From CAVRQM01 sp964250775 (GTDB lineage Bacteria; Pseudomonadota; Alphaproteobacteria; Acetobacterales; Acetobacteraceae), in the NCBI GenBank assembly GCA_964250775.1, contig CAXUHK010000016.1, positions 1-38,484 on the forward strand: a DNA stretch of 38,484 nt, read 5' to 3'. The notes below the pieces were generated by a model, which had not been told where the DNA came from, ran no database searches, and saw only the letters and a program-made list of their open reading frames with translations. Both the position numbers and the translations under genes were made by a program. Position 1 is the stretch's first letter. Every line of letters begins with the position of its first letter. Positions 1 through 6,880 of this stretch are shown here, one piece after another.

Positions 1-162
1 GTGGCGGGCGGGGGCGCGGCGGGCGGAGTCCGCGGCCGGGGCGGCGGCGGTCATCGCGGCGCTGCCACCGGCGGCGCTGCCGGCCGCCGAGCTGGCGGTG
101 GCGAACGACATTCCCGCCGACTGCAACATGCTGAAGTCGAACGTGTAGTTGGTATCGGCCAT
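1..162 (-). CDS. Partial unknown Ala/Gly/Ser-rich protein (N-terminus only)
   Basis: The minus-strand frame opens with ATG at 162-160 and stays open for 54 codons to the window edge, so only the N-terminus is seen. The protein begins MADTNYTFDFSMLQSAGMSF and then becomes a low-complexity Ala/Ser/Gly stretch. Upstream on the minus strand the sequence reads ACAAGGACACCTGAC before ATG, giving an AGGA Shine-Dalgarno at good spacing; this is the main support for the start. No family is recognised. An alternative overlapping minus frame (275-51) is Arg/Pro-rich and looks like a GC shadow. Function unknown. Confidence 0.5.
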   Translation of the reverse strand, partial: MADTNYTFDFSMLQSAGMSFATASSAAGSAAGGSAAMTAAAPAADSARRAPARH

Positions 163-427
163 GTCAGGTGTCCTTGTGTGATTCGGCCGACCGGAACGTC
201 CCGCCCGATCGAAGGCGACACGAGCCCGAGCTGATGAGACGGTCGGCAGACCAGCACTGAACCGCCCGATGCCAATTTGCAAGTAAGACTTCAACACCAG
301 CGCTCTCTCGAATGGCAGCCCGAAGTATTCGTGATGAAAATTGTGTTCAGATGCGCAATACTAAACCGCTTACCGTACTTTGCAGTGGCCAGGCCCGAAC
401 GCTTGGGCCTGGCCACGCTCGCAGCGA
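163..427. other. Intergenic region, 265 bp
   Basis: This stretch separates the start of the unknown gene at 162 from the end of the binding-protein gene at 428, both on the minus strand. Bases about 270-380 are clearly more AT-rich than the surroundings, as expected for promoter DNA, but I could not assign a convincing -35/-10 pair. It also holds the perfect hairpin at 385-416. No believable gene is seen. Confidence 0.5.
385..416 (-). terminator. Perfect 12-bp hairpin after the binding-protein gene
   Basis: GTGGCCAGGCCC (385-396) and GGGCCTGGCCAC (405-416) pair perfectly around an 8-nt loop. The hairpin starts 12 nt past the minus-strand stop at 428, where a transcription terminator is expected. 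On that strand it is followed by TGCAAAGT, not a T-run, so it may be a weak intrinsic terminator or an mRNA 3'-end stabiliser. The stem is seen; the role is inferred. Confidence 0.6.
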
Positions 428-1531
428 TTACATCGCCTGCTTGTAGTCGCCGTTGTGCCAGACGTACCAGACGTAGTTCACCGCCTTGACGTCGCCCTTG
501 TCGTCGTAGGCGATGTCGCCCAGCACCGAACTCCAGGGCCCGCCCGATTTCAACTCGGCGGTGACTTTCTTGGGATCGGTCGAACCGGCCTTGGTCGCGG
601 CTTCCGCGAACACCTGGATCGCGGCGTAGGTATATAGGATGTAGCCTTCCGGGTTGATGTTCTTGGCCTGGAATTCCTTCACCACGTCGGCCGCCGCCGG
701 GTTCAGCCGCGGGTCGGCCGGGAAGGTGTTCATCAGGCCGTCGCCGGACGCGCCGGTGATGCTCCAGAGATCCTTGGTCTGCAGCGAGTCGGGGCCGAGG
801 ATCTGTGCGCCCAGGCCCTGCTCGCGTGCCTGGCGGGTGATCAGGCCGACCTCGGGGTGATAGCCGCCGATGTAGATGACGTCGATCTTGGCCTGCTTGA
901 GCCGGCTAATCAGCGCCGAGTAGTCGTGCTCGCCGGCGACGTAGGCGGCGTACAAATCCTCGGTCTTGCCCTCGGCGTTGGCGTATTTCTTGGTCTGGTC
1001 GGCGATGCCCTTGCCGTAGGTGCTGTTGTCGTTGAGGATCGCGACCTTCTTGTCCTTGTAGGTCGTGGCCAGCGTGTGCCCGGCCAGCTTGCCCTGCTGG
1101 TCGTCGCGGCCGCAGGTGCGGAAGGTGTTCCAGCTCCCGCTGTCGGTGAACGCCGGGTTGGTCGAGGCCGGCGTGATCTGCAGGATGCCTTCCTCGGTGT
1201 AGACCTTGCTGGCCGGGATCGAGCTCGACGAGCAGAAATGCCCCGCCACGAACACCACGCCGTCGCCGGCGAACTTGTTGGCGACCGAGACCGCCTGCTT
1301 CGGGTCGCAGGCGTCGTCGCCGATCTCCAGCGCCAGCTTCTGGCCGAGCACGCCGCCCTTGGCGTTAATGTCGTCGACCGCCTGCTGCGCGCCGACCTTG
1401 AGCTGGGCGCCGAACGCCGCGTATTCGCCGGTGATCGGGCCGGCGGTCGCGATCTTGACCTGCGCGTGCGCGGCAGGCGCCGTAGCCAACGCCAGCAGCG
1501 CGGCGCCCGCGAACAGAATCCGTTTGGTCAT
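428..1531 (-). CDS. Branched-chain amino-acid ABC transporter substrate-binding protein (LivJ/LivK family)
   Basis: A 367-aa periplasmic binding protein, type I fold, expected to capture leucine/isoleucine/valine or a related amino acid for a LIV-type importer. It starts with a Sec signal peptide (MTKRILFAGAALLALATAPA, cleavage near residue 23, AHA). Family landmarks follow: the GPITGEYAAFG segment near residue 31, GDDACDPKQA at 71-80, GHFCSSSSIP at 97-106 and FRTCGRDDQQG at 137-147. C75 and C100 could form the disulfide usual in this family. The start is supported by AAGGAC 9 nt upstream of ATG. The frame stays open far upstream (to 2296), but that part is a shadow of the methyltransferase gene. 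No LIV permease or ATPase genes lie nearby, so this is an orphan binding protein serving a transporter encoded elsewhere. A strong hairpin follows the stop. Confidence 0.93.
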   Translation of the reverse strand: MTKRILFAGAALLALATAPAAHAQVKIATAGPITGEYAAFGAQLKVGAQQAVDDINAKGGVLGQKLALEIGDDACDPKQAVSVANKFAGDGVVFVAGHFCSSSSIPASKVYTEEGILQITPASTNPAFTDSGSWNTFRTCGRDDQQGKLAGHTLATTYKDKKVAILNDNSTYGKGIADQTKKYANAEGKTEDLYAAYVAGEHDYSALISRLKQAKIDVIYIGGYHPEVGLITRQAREQGLGAQILGPDSLQTKDLWSITGASGDGLMNTFPADPRLNPAAADVVKEFQAKNINPEGYILYTYAAIQVFAEAATKAGSTDPKKVTAELKSGGPWSSVLGDIAYDDKGDVKAVNYVWYVWHNGDYKQAM

Positions 1532-1623
1532 CTTGGCTTGTCCTTGCAACAGTTCCCGTCCGCGCCAGGCGCGCGGCAATGTTGCAGGGTAAGGGCCGCG
1601 CGCGTTTTCGTGAAGCCCCGCCG

Positions 1624-2250
1624 TCAGGGGCGCGCGGTCCGGCCGATCACGGTCCACAGCGGGTCGCCCCATCGCGGCGTCGAGGCCCGCGCGCTCACCT
1701 CGGCGAAACCGGCCTCGCGCAGGTAAGCCGCGACCAGGCGCTGCTGCTCCGGTCCCGCCAGCGTGCGCCAGATGGCGACCGCCTTGGTCGGGAAGCAGCG
1801 GTTCGAGAACGACACCACCAAGGGCGCGCCGGGCCGCAGCACCCGCGCCACCTCGCGGAACACCTCGACCGGGCGTTGCAGGTACTGCACCGAGACGCAC
1901 AGCCCGGCGCCATCGAACCCGGCCGTGTCGAGCGGCAGCGTCGGGTCGGCGTTCAAGTCCTGCACGAACCAGCGCGACAGCCGCTTGTTGGCGGCCAGCT
2001 CGGCCGGGTTCATGCCGTGGCCGACCACAGCGGCATACTCGATTTCGGGCGGCAGGTGGCTGACCCAACTGCTCATCAGGTCGAGCAGCGCGCCGCCCGG
2101 CGGCAGCGCCTCGCGGTAGGCCTGCGTCACCGCCGCGACCGCCGCGTCGTCGATATGCGTGACCAGCCGTGGCTGCGCGTAGAAATCCGCGTCCGGCGAG
2201 CGGTCCTGCTTGTCGAACGCCGCCGCCGGCAACCCTGCCATCTGCTCCAT
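1624..2250 (-). CDS. Class I SAM-dependent methyltransferase
   Basis: A 208-aa protein with the Rossmann-type methyltransferase layout: a motif-I-like strand LLDLMSS at residues 55-61, an acidic strand VQDLN at 96-100, and the post-core FREVARVLRPGAPL at 131-144, typical of Methyltransf_11 enzymes. Motif I lacks the usual Gly-rich GxGxG, as seen in some relatives. The substrate cannot be read from sequence. I start it at ATG 2250; a second ATG at 2241 is possible and neither has a strong ribosome site. It is divergent from the SPL-like gene, leaving 39 bp between the starts, and lies 92 bp upstream of the binding-protein gene on the same strand. Confidence 0.85.
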   Translation of the reverse strand: MEQMAGLPAAAFDKQDRSPDADFYAQPRLVTHIDDAAVAAVTQAYREALPPGGALLDLMSSWVSHLPPEIEYAAVVGHGMNPAELAANKRLSRWFVQDLNADPTLPLDTAGFDGAGLCVSVQYLQRPVEVFREVARVLRPGAPLVVSFSNRCFPTKAVAIWRTLAGPEQQRLVAAYLREAGFAEVSARASTPRWGDPLWTVIGRTARP

Positions 2251-2289
2251 GGCAGTGGCATATCGGCGCGCCCCGCCGACATTCCAGCC

Positions 2290-3333
2290 ATGCCACGACC
2301 CTGGATTCCGCGTCGCGTCCTCGTCACCCGATCGGCCCTCGCATGGCCGCAAGGGGTCGCCATGGTGGAGCGCGCGGCCGCCCTCGGCTCGGAGGTCGTG
2401 CGGCTGCCCGCCGACCGGCTGACCGGCCTGCCGGACGCCTACCGCGACGCCAAGACCACGCTGGCGGTCGTCACCGCGAGCCCGAGCCGGCGGCGGCTGC
2501 AGCCGATCCCGCCCAGCGCCGACTGGCGGTTCGACCTCGCCGAGGGCTGCCCGGCGCATTGCTCGTACTGCTACCTAGCCGGCTCGCTGGCCGGGCCGCC
2601 GATCGTCCGCGCCTACGCCAACCTGCCGGAAATCCTGGCCGAGCTGCCGGCCGCGGTGGGGCAGGGGCAGGTCACGTCGGTCTCGGCGGAGCGTGGCCAC
2701 GAGGGCACCACGTTCGAGTGCTCGTGCTACACCGACCCGCTGGCGATCGAGCACCTGACCGGGGACCTGGCCGCCTGCATCGCGCATTTCGGCGCCTGGG
2801 ACGCGCCGGTGCAGCTCCGTTTCACCACCAAGTTCGACGCCGTGGGTCCGCTGCTCGCACTCAGGCACAACCGGCGCACGCGGGTGCGCTTCTCGGTCAA
2901 CGCGGCGGTGGCCGAGCGGCACGAGGGCGGCGCGCCGCCGGTGAAGGCGCGGCTGCTCGCCTTGCGCGCGATGGCCGAGGTTGGCTACCCGGTCGGCCTC
3001 ACGGTGGCGCCGATCATGCGCCTGCCGAACTGGGCCGACGCCTACGACCGGCTGTTCGCGGCGGTGGCGGAGGCGCTTGCCGGCGTGCTGGATGTGGACC
3101 TCACTGCCGAGCTCATCACCCACCGCTTCACGCCGAAGTCGAAGGCGGTGCTGGAGGGGTGGTATCCCGGCAGCCCGTTGGAAATGGACGAGGCGCAGCG
3201 CTCGCGCAAGCTGACCAAGTTCGGCTCGGTGAAATGGGTGTTCCCGAAGGAGCAGATGGCCGAGATGCGCGGGACGCTACAGGCGTCGCTGGTAATGCGG
3301 CTGCCGATGGCGCGGGTGCTGTATTGGACGTGA
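2290..3333 (+). CDS. splB: Spore photoproduct lyase family radical SAM protein
   Basis: A 347-aa radical SAM protein resembling Bacillus SplB over almost its full length. The [4Fe-4S]/SAM motif is C87-x3-C91-x2-C94 (EGCPAHCSYCYLAG). The flanking tyrosines Y93 and Y95 match the two Tyr described in hydrogen transfer in B. subtilis SPL, and C146 (FECSCYTDPL) aligns with its H-donor cysteine. Further conserved blocks are LRFTTKFD, RVRFSVN, VAPI near residue 238 and the ELITHRFTPKSK segment. Known SPL enzymes reverse the 5-thyminyl-5,6-dihydrothymine lesion in spore DNA; most Gram-negative homologues have no proven role. The start at ATG 2290 gives the usual family length, although the frame is open upstream to 1579. 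The gene is divergent from the methyltransferase gene. The family is certain from sequence; DNA repair activity here is inference. Confidence 0.9.
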   Translation: MPRPWIPRRVLVTRSALAWPQGVAMVERAAALGSEVVRLPADRLTGLPDAYRDAKTTLAVVTASPSRRRLQPIPPSADWRFDLAEGCPAHCSYCYLAGSLAGPPIVRAYANLPEILAELPAAVGQGQVTSVSAERGHEGTTFECSCYTDPLAIEHLTGDLAACIAHFGAWDAPVQLRFTTKFDAVGPLLALRHNRRTRVRFSVNAAVAERHEGGAPPVKARLLALRAMAEVGYPVGLTVAPIMRLPNWADAYDRLFAAVAEALAGVLDVDLTAELITHRFTPKSKAVLEGWYPGSPLEMDEAQRSRKLTKFGSVKWVFPKEQMAEMRGTLQASLVMRLPMARVLYWT

Positions 3334-3344
3334 CGCCAAGGTGC

Positions 3345-3728
3345 TCACGATATGCTGTTGCGGTCCTTGCCGGTTTGTTGATTGGCTAAGTTGATCTGGT
3401 CGAGTTGCTTCAAGGCACCGCGCGCGGCATCCCTGACCCTGTGCCAACCCGGGTCATTATCCCAGTCTGGCCATCCAGCCGGCAGGGCTTCGAACTCTGA
3501 GTCAAGTACCTGATGGAATTCGGCCAGCACGTTCAGCTCTTCAACGGTGAATTCCGTCTGCCAGTCTCGCAAGCCCCGATCCCAAACACCGGGATTGAAC
3601 TGCTCCGGATGGGCACTCCCCGGATAGTAAAGGTCGTCAAACCACATGCAGCAAAATTCCACCGACCCAACCTGCCGGTCCAATTCTGCAAGAGAAGCAA
3701 GAAAAGATAGAATTGATGACTTATACAA
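3345..3728 (-). CDS. Hypothetical acidic protein, 127 aa
   Basis: This is a 127-aa acidic, tryptophan-rich protein (MYKSSILSFLASLAEL at the start; WFDDLYYPG, WPDWDNDPGWHRV later). Composition is protein-like and unlike the Arg/Pro/Ala shadows of this genome. No signal peptide or membrane segment is seen. The only available start is TTG at 3728-3726; the frame closes upstream at 3774-3776 with no ATG or GTG, and no clear ribosome site is visible. Local GC is much lower than in neighbouring genes (28 of 60 bases are G or C at 3661-3720), suggesting transferred DNA. I do not recognise the family. Small acidic orphans like this include immunity proteins, but nothing here proves that role. Confidence 0.65.
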   Translation of the reverse strand: MYKSSILSFLASLAELDRQVGSVEFCCMWFDDLYYPGSAHPEQFNPGVWDRGLRDWQTEFTVEELNVLAEFHQVLDSEFEALPAGWPDWDNDPGWHRVRDAARGALKQLDQINLANQQTGKDRNSIS

Positions 3729-3773
3729 TAAAGGGCGCCTGCTGTTCGCTCGAGCGCGAGCCGGTTCACAGGA

Positions 3774-4028
3774 TCAGGTGGCGGCGCGCACGTTTTCTTC
3801 CAGTCGGTTGACCTTGCGCCACATGGCATTCAGTTCCGTAGCCAACAGGCGTACTTCCTCGCGAGTGTTCTCGCCCGCGCCCGCCACGCGATCCGCCCGT
3901 GCCATATTGACGCTGATGTGTGCGCGCACGCCGGCAAATCCGTCACCAATTCGCGTTTGTAGCGTGTCGGTCTTTTCCTCCAGACGCCGAGGCGCCGCTA
4001 CAACCATACTCCACGCACCGCCACTCAC
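3774..4028 (-). CDS. Small coiled-coil protein, 84 aa
   Basis: An 84-aa protein starting at GTG 4028, chosen because a perfect AGGAGG lies 5 nt upstream. The second half is predicted coiled coil: it runs from RRLEEKTDTLQTRIGDGF near residue 14 to LLATELNAMWRKVNRLEENV near the C-terminus, with heptad spacing of L/V/M. The frame continues upstream to a TTG at 4133, and an internal ATG lies at 4007; neither has a better ribosome site. No catalytic motif is seen. It lies between the peptide-importer ATPase gene and the 127-aa orphan, all on the minus strand, in the same lower-GC patch. Function unknown; it could be a structural or regulatory oligomer. Confidence 0.6.
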   Translation of the reverse strand: MSGGAWSMVVAAPRRLEEKTDTLQTRIGDGFAGVRAHISVNMARADRVAGAGENTREEVRLLATELNAMWRKVNRLEENVRAAT

Positions 4029-4033
4029 CGTAG

Positions 4034-4039
4034 CCTCCT
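4034..4039 (-). promoter_or_regulatory. Perfect Shine-Dalgarno AGGAGG of the 84-aa gene
   Basis: CCTCCT on the plus strand reads AGGAGG on the minus strand, 5 nt ahead of GTG at 4028-4026. It decides the start of the small coiled-coil gene over the upstream TTG at 4133 and the internal ATG at 4007. Confidence 0.7.
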
Positions 4040-4119
4040 CAACACTCGACGTGTGTTGGTGCAAGATATCACTCCAGAGACCATAATTCGACCACGGCGG
4101 TGTTTCGTTTGCAAGACTC

Positions 4120-5085
4120 TTACGGTTTTGCAATATCTAGTTGCTCGGCGTGATGGCACGCCGCGAAATGCCCGGGCGTGTGCGCTACCAGCGCCGGGTC
4201 GTCGCTGCGGCAGACCGCCGTGGCCCGCCAGCAGCGCGGATGGAAGCGGCAGCCGTGCGGTGGTGCCGTCGGATCGGGCGTGTCGCCTTCCAGCACCACC
4301 CGCCGCCGCGCCCGCTCGCGCGCCGGGTCGGCCAGCGGCACCGCCGACATCAGCGCCTGCGTGTACGGGTGCAACGGCTGCGCGAACAGCCGTGCCCGCG
4401 ACGCCACCTCGACCACGCGGCCGAGGTAGAGCACCGCGACGCGCTGGGTCGCATGCGCCACCACCGAGAGGTCGTGCGAGATGAACAGCATCGACAACCC
4501 GCGCGCCCGCTGCAACCCGCGCAGCAGGTTGATGACCTGCCCCCGCGTCGAGACGTCGAGGGCCGAGACCGGCTCGTCCGCCACGACGAAATCGGGATCG
4601 GTGCCGATGGCGCGCGCGATAACCGCCCGCTGCCGCTGGCCGCCCGACAGCTCGTGCGGGTAGCGCCCGGCGTGCTCGGGGCCGAGACCGCACTGCGCCA
4701 GCACCGCCGCCGAGCGCGCGGCGATGCCTGGACGCGCGAAGCCCTGCGCCAACAGGTGCTCGTGCAGCGTGGCGGCGACGGTCATGCGCGGGTTGAGCGC
4801 CCCGGACGGGTCCTGGAACACCAGCCCGCGCCGCCGCCGCAGGGTGCGCAGCCGGTCGCCGCGCGCGCCCGCGATGTCGGCGCCGTCGAACCATACCGAG
4901 CCATGGGTCGGCTGCTGCAAGCCGAGCAGCGTGCGCCCGAGCGTGGACTTGCCCGAGCCGCTCTCGCCCACCAGCCCCAGCGTCTCGCCCGGCGCGATCG
5001 CCAGGTCGACGCCGTCCAGCGCCCGCAAGGTGCCGCGCCCGACCTTGTAGTGCCGTGACACCCCGATCGCCTCGACCAGGCTCAT
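4120..5085 (-). CDS. Dipeptide/oligopeptide ABC transporter ATP-binding protein (DppF/OppF type)
   Basis: A 321-aa cytoplasmic ATPase and the last gene of the peptide-importer operon. Walker A GESGSGKST lies at 40-48, signature LSGGQRQR at 146-153, Walker B FVVADE at 166-171, followed by the SALD D-loop and the SHDLSVV H-loop. The C-terminal oligo_HPY region carries the Cys-containing element GCRFHPRC...VC typical of DppF/OppF proteins. ATG at 5085-5083 overlaps the TGA of the upstream ATPase gene (ATGA), indicating translational coupling. The pair powers import through the two permeases encoded upstream. The substrate class (di- or oligopeptide, or another small solute such as nickel or a glycoside) cannot be fixed from the ATPase. 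Confidence 0.95.
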   Translation of the reverse strand: MSLVEAIGVSRHYKVGRGTLRALDGVDLAIAPGETLGLVGESGSGKSTLGRTLLGLQQPTHGSVWFDGADIAGARGDRLRTLRRRRGLVFQDPSGALNPRMTVAATLHEHLLAQGFARPGIAARSAAVLAQCGLGPEHAGRYPHELSGGQRQRAVIARAIGTDPDFVVADEPVSALDVSTRGQVINLLRGLQRARGLSMLFISHDLSVVAHATQRVAVLYLGRVVEVASRARLFAQPLHPYTQALMSAVPLADPARERARRRVVLEGDTPDPTAPPHGCRFHPRCWRATAVCRSDDPALVAHTPGHFAACHHAEQLDIAKP

Positions 5086-6017
5086 GCCGCGAGCCAGCAC
5101 GCGGCCGAGTGCCCCTCGGCCACCGGCAGCAATGGCGGCTCCTCGCGGCAGCGCGCGAACGCAAGCGGGCAGCGCGGCGCGAACTTGCAGCCCTCCCGGG
5201 GCAGGTTGGCGACGCTGCCGGGGATCACCGGCAGGTCGTCGTCCAGCCCGTCCGTCAGCGACGGCACCGAGCCGAGCAGGCCGCGCGTGTACGGGTGCGC
5301 CGGCCGGGCGAACAGCGTCGCGGTCGCCGCCTGCTCGACGATGCGCCCGGCGTACATCACCGCCACCAGGTCGGCCTGGCCCGCCACCACGCCGAGGTCG
5401 TGGGTGATCAGGATGACGGCGGTGCCGCTGTCGCGGCCGATGTCGCGGATCAGCTCCAGGATTTGCGCCTGCACCGTGACGTCGAGCGCCGTGGTCGGCT
5501 CGTCGGCCAGCAGCAGGCGCGGGCCGCAGGCGATGGCGGCGGCGATCATCACCCGCTGGCACACGCCGCCTGACAGTTCGTGCGGGTAGGCGCGCAGCCG
5601 CTGCTCCGGCGCCGCGATGCCGACGCGGCGGAACAGCGCCAATGCCTGCGCCGTCGCCGCCTGGCGCGAGATGTCGCGATGCGCGCGGATCGCCTCCGCC
5701 ACTTGCTCGCCGGCGCGGATCAGCGGGTGCAGCGCCGTCATCGGGTCCTGGAAGATCATCGCGATCTCGGCGCCCCGGAGCCGCCGCATCGCCGCCTCGT
5801 CCACCGCCAGCAGGTCGCGCCCGCCGAGTTCGGCGGCGCCGCTCACCCGCGCCCCGTGCAGCAGCCGCATCAGCGCCATCGCCGTGGTGCTCTTGCCGCA
5901 ACCACTCTCGCCCACCAGGCCCAGCGTCTCGCCCGCTTCCAGCGTGAAGCTCACGCGATCCACCGCCCGCGTCGCGCCGAACGCGACGCTCAACTCACGC
6001 ACGTCGAGCAGCGTCAT
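5082..6017 (-). CDS. Dipeptide/oligopeptide ABC transporter ATP-binding protein (DppD/OppD type)
   Basis: A 311-aa ATPase, partner of the DppF-type subunit. Walker A GESGCGKST is at 36-44, Q-loop IFQDPMTALHP at 88-98, Walker B LLLADE at 168-173, D-loop TALD, and H-loop THDLGVV. The ABC signature reads LSGGVCQR (148-155); the fifth position is V rather than the M/Q usual in OppD, and a Cys replaces the common Arg. The C-terminal CKFAPRC...FARC element is typical of the oligopeptide subfamily. ATG 6017 overlaps the permease TGA (ATGA), and its own TGA overlaps the next ATG, so the genes form one coupled unit. Confidence 0.95.
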   Translation of the reverse strand: MTLLDVRELSVAFGATRAVDRVSFTLEAGETLGLVGESGCGKSTTAMALMRLLHGARVSGAAELGGRDLLAVDEAAMRRLRGAEIAMIFQDPMTALHPLIRAGEQVAEAIRAHRDISRQAATAQALALFRRVGIAAPEQRLRAYPHELSGGVCQRVMIAAAIACGPRLLLADEPTTALDVTVQAQILELIRDIGRDSGTAVILITHDLGVVAGQADLVAVMYAGRIVEQAATATLFARPAHPYTRGLLGSVPSLTDGLDDDLPVIPGSVANLPREGCKFAPRCPLAFARCREEPPLLPVAEGHSAACWLAA

Positions 6018-6880
6018 CGGTGCAGGCGGGGGTCGAGCGCGTCGCGCATTCCGTCGCCGATGAAGTTGAAGCTGGCCACCGCCAGCGTGATGGCGAGGCC
6101 GGGGAACACCGCGAGCCAGGGGTCGACGGTGAAGTCGCTCTGGGCGTTGGTCAGCATGTTGCCCCAGCTCGCCGCCGGCGGCTGGATGCCGTAGCCGAGG
6201 AAGCTGATGTAGCTCTCCAGCAGGATGGCGTTGGCGGTGTTGAGCGTGGCGGCGACCAGGATCGGCGCGAGCGTGTTGGGCAGTATCTGGCGCACCACGA
6301 TGCGCCACGACGGCGCCCCCGCCATCCGCGCCGCGGTGATGAAGTCGGCCGATTTCAGCGCCAGGATTTGCGCGTGGACCAGCCGCGCGATCTCCATCCA
6401 GCAGGTCAGCCCGATCATCAGCGCGATCGAGACCAGCGTGGGTGTCACGAACGCGGCCACGAACAGCAGCAGGAACACGGTGGGGAAGCACAGCATCATG
6501 TCGGTCAGCCGCATCAGCACGGTGTCGAGCCAGCCGCCGTGGTAGGCCGCGAACGCGCCGACCGCGAAGCCCACCACCAGCGTCACCAGCATCGCGGCGA
6601 CGCCGACCGAGAGCGAGATCTGCCCCGCGAACATCAGCCGGCTCAGCACGTCGCGGCCGAGGTCGTCGGCCCCGAGCCAGTGCGCGGAGGCAAATGGCGG
6701 CGCGTAGCGGTTGGCGATGTCGATGTCGTCGGGGTCGTACGGGGCGAGCCGCGCGGCACAAGCCGAGGCCACGGCCAGCACGGCGATGACCAGCACGCCC
6801 AGCGCCGCCAGCCGGTGCCGCGTGAACCGCCGCAGCACGCCGGCGCGCGCCACCGGGGCCGCCAGCGCCAAGTCAGACAT
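6014..6880 (-). CDS. Peptide ABC transporter permease (DppC/OppC type)
   Basis: A 288-aa inner-membrane permease. It has the N-terminal OppC_N helix (about 24-44), the HWLGADDLGRDVLSR block at 67-81 that marks DppC/NikC proteins, then further hydrophobic helices. The EAA-type loop that docks the ATPase is at about 180-201 (ITAARMAGAPSWRIVVRQIL). It overlaps the DppB-type gene by 8 nt and the DppD-type gene by 4 nt. It forms the membrane channel with the DppB-type partner. Confidence 0.95.
   Translation of the reverse strand: MSDLALAAPVARAGVLRRFTRHRLAALGVLVIAVLAVASACAARLAPYDPDDIDIANRYAPPFASAHWLGADDLGRDVLSRLMFAGQISLSVGVAAMLVTLVVGFAVGAFAAYHGGWLDTVLMRLTDMMLCFPTVFLLLFVAAFVTPTLVSIALMIGLTCWMEIARLVHAQILALKSADFITAARMAGAPSWRIVVRQILPNTLAPILVAATLNTANAILLESYISFLGYGIQPPAASWGNMLTNAQSDFTVDPWLAVFPGLAITLAVASFNFIGDGMRDALDPRLHR

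Noticed and set aside
1574..2296. In-frame N-terminal extension of the binding-protein frame up to 2296
   Set aside because: It overlaps the methyltransferase gene in another frame, is Arg/Ala-rich, and the signal peptide and ribosome site fix the start at 1531.
4040..4133. Longer version of the 84-aa protein from TTG 4133
   Set aside because: The added 35 residues lack a ribosome site, whereas GTG 4028 has a perfect AGGAGG 5 nt upstream.
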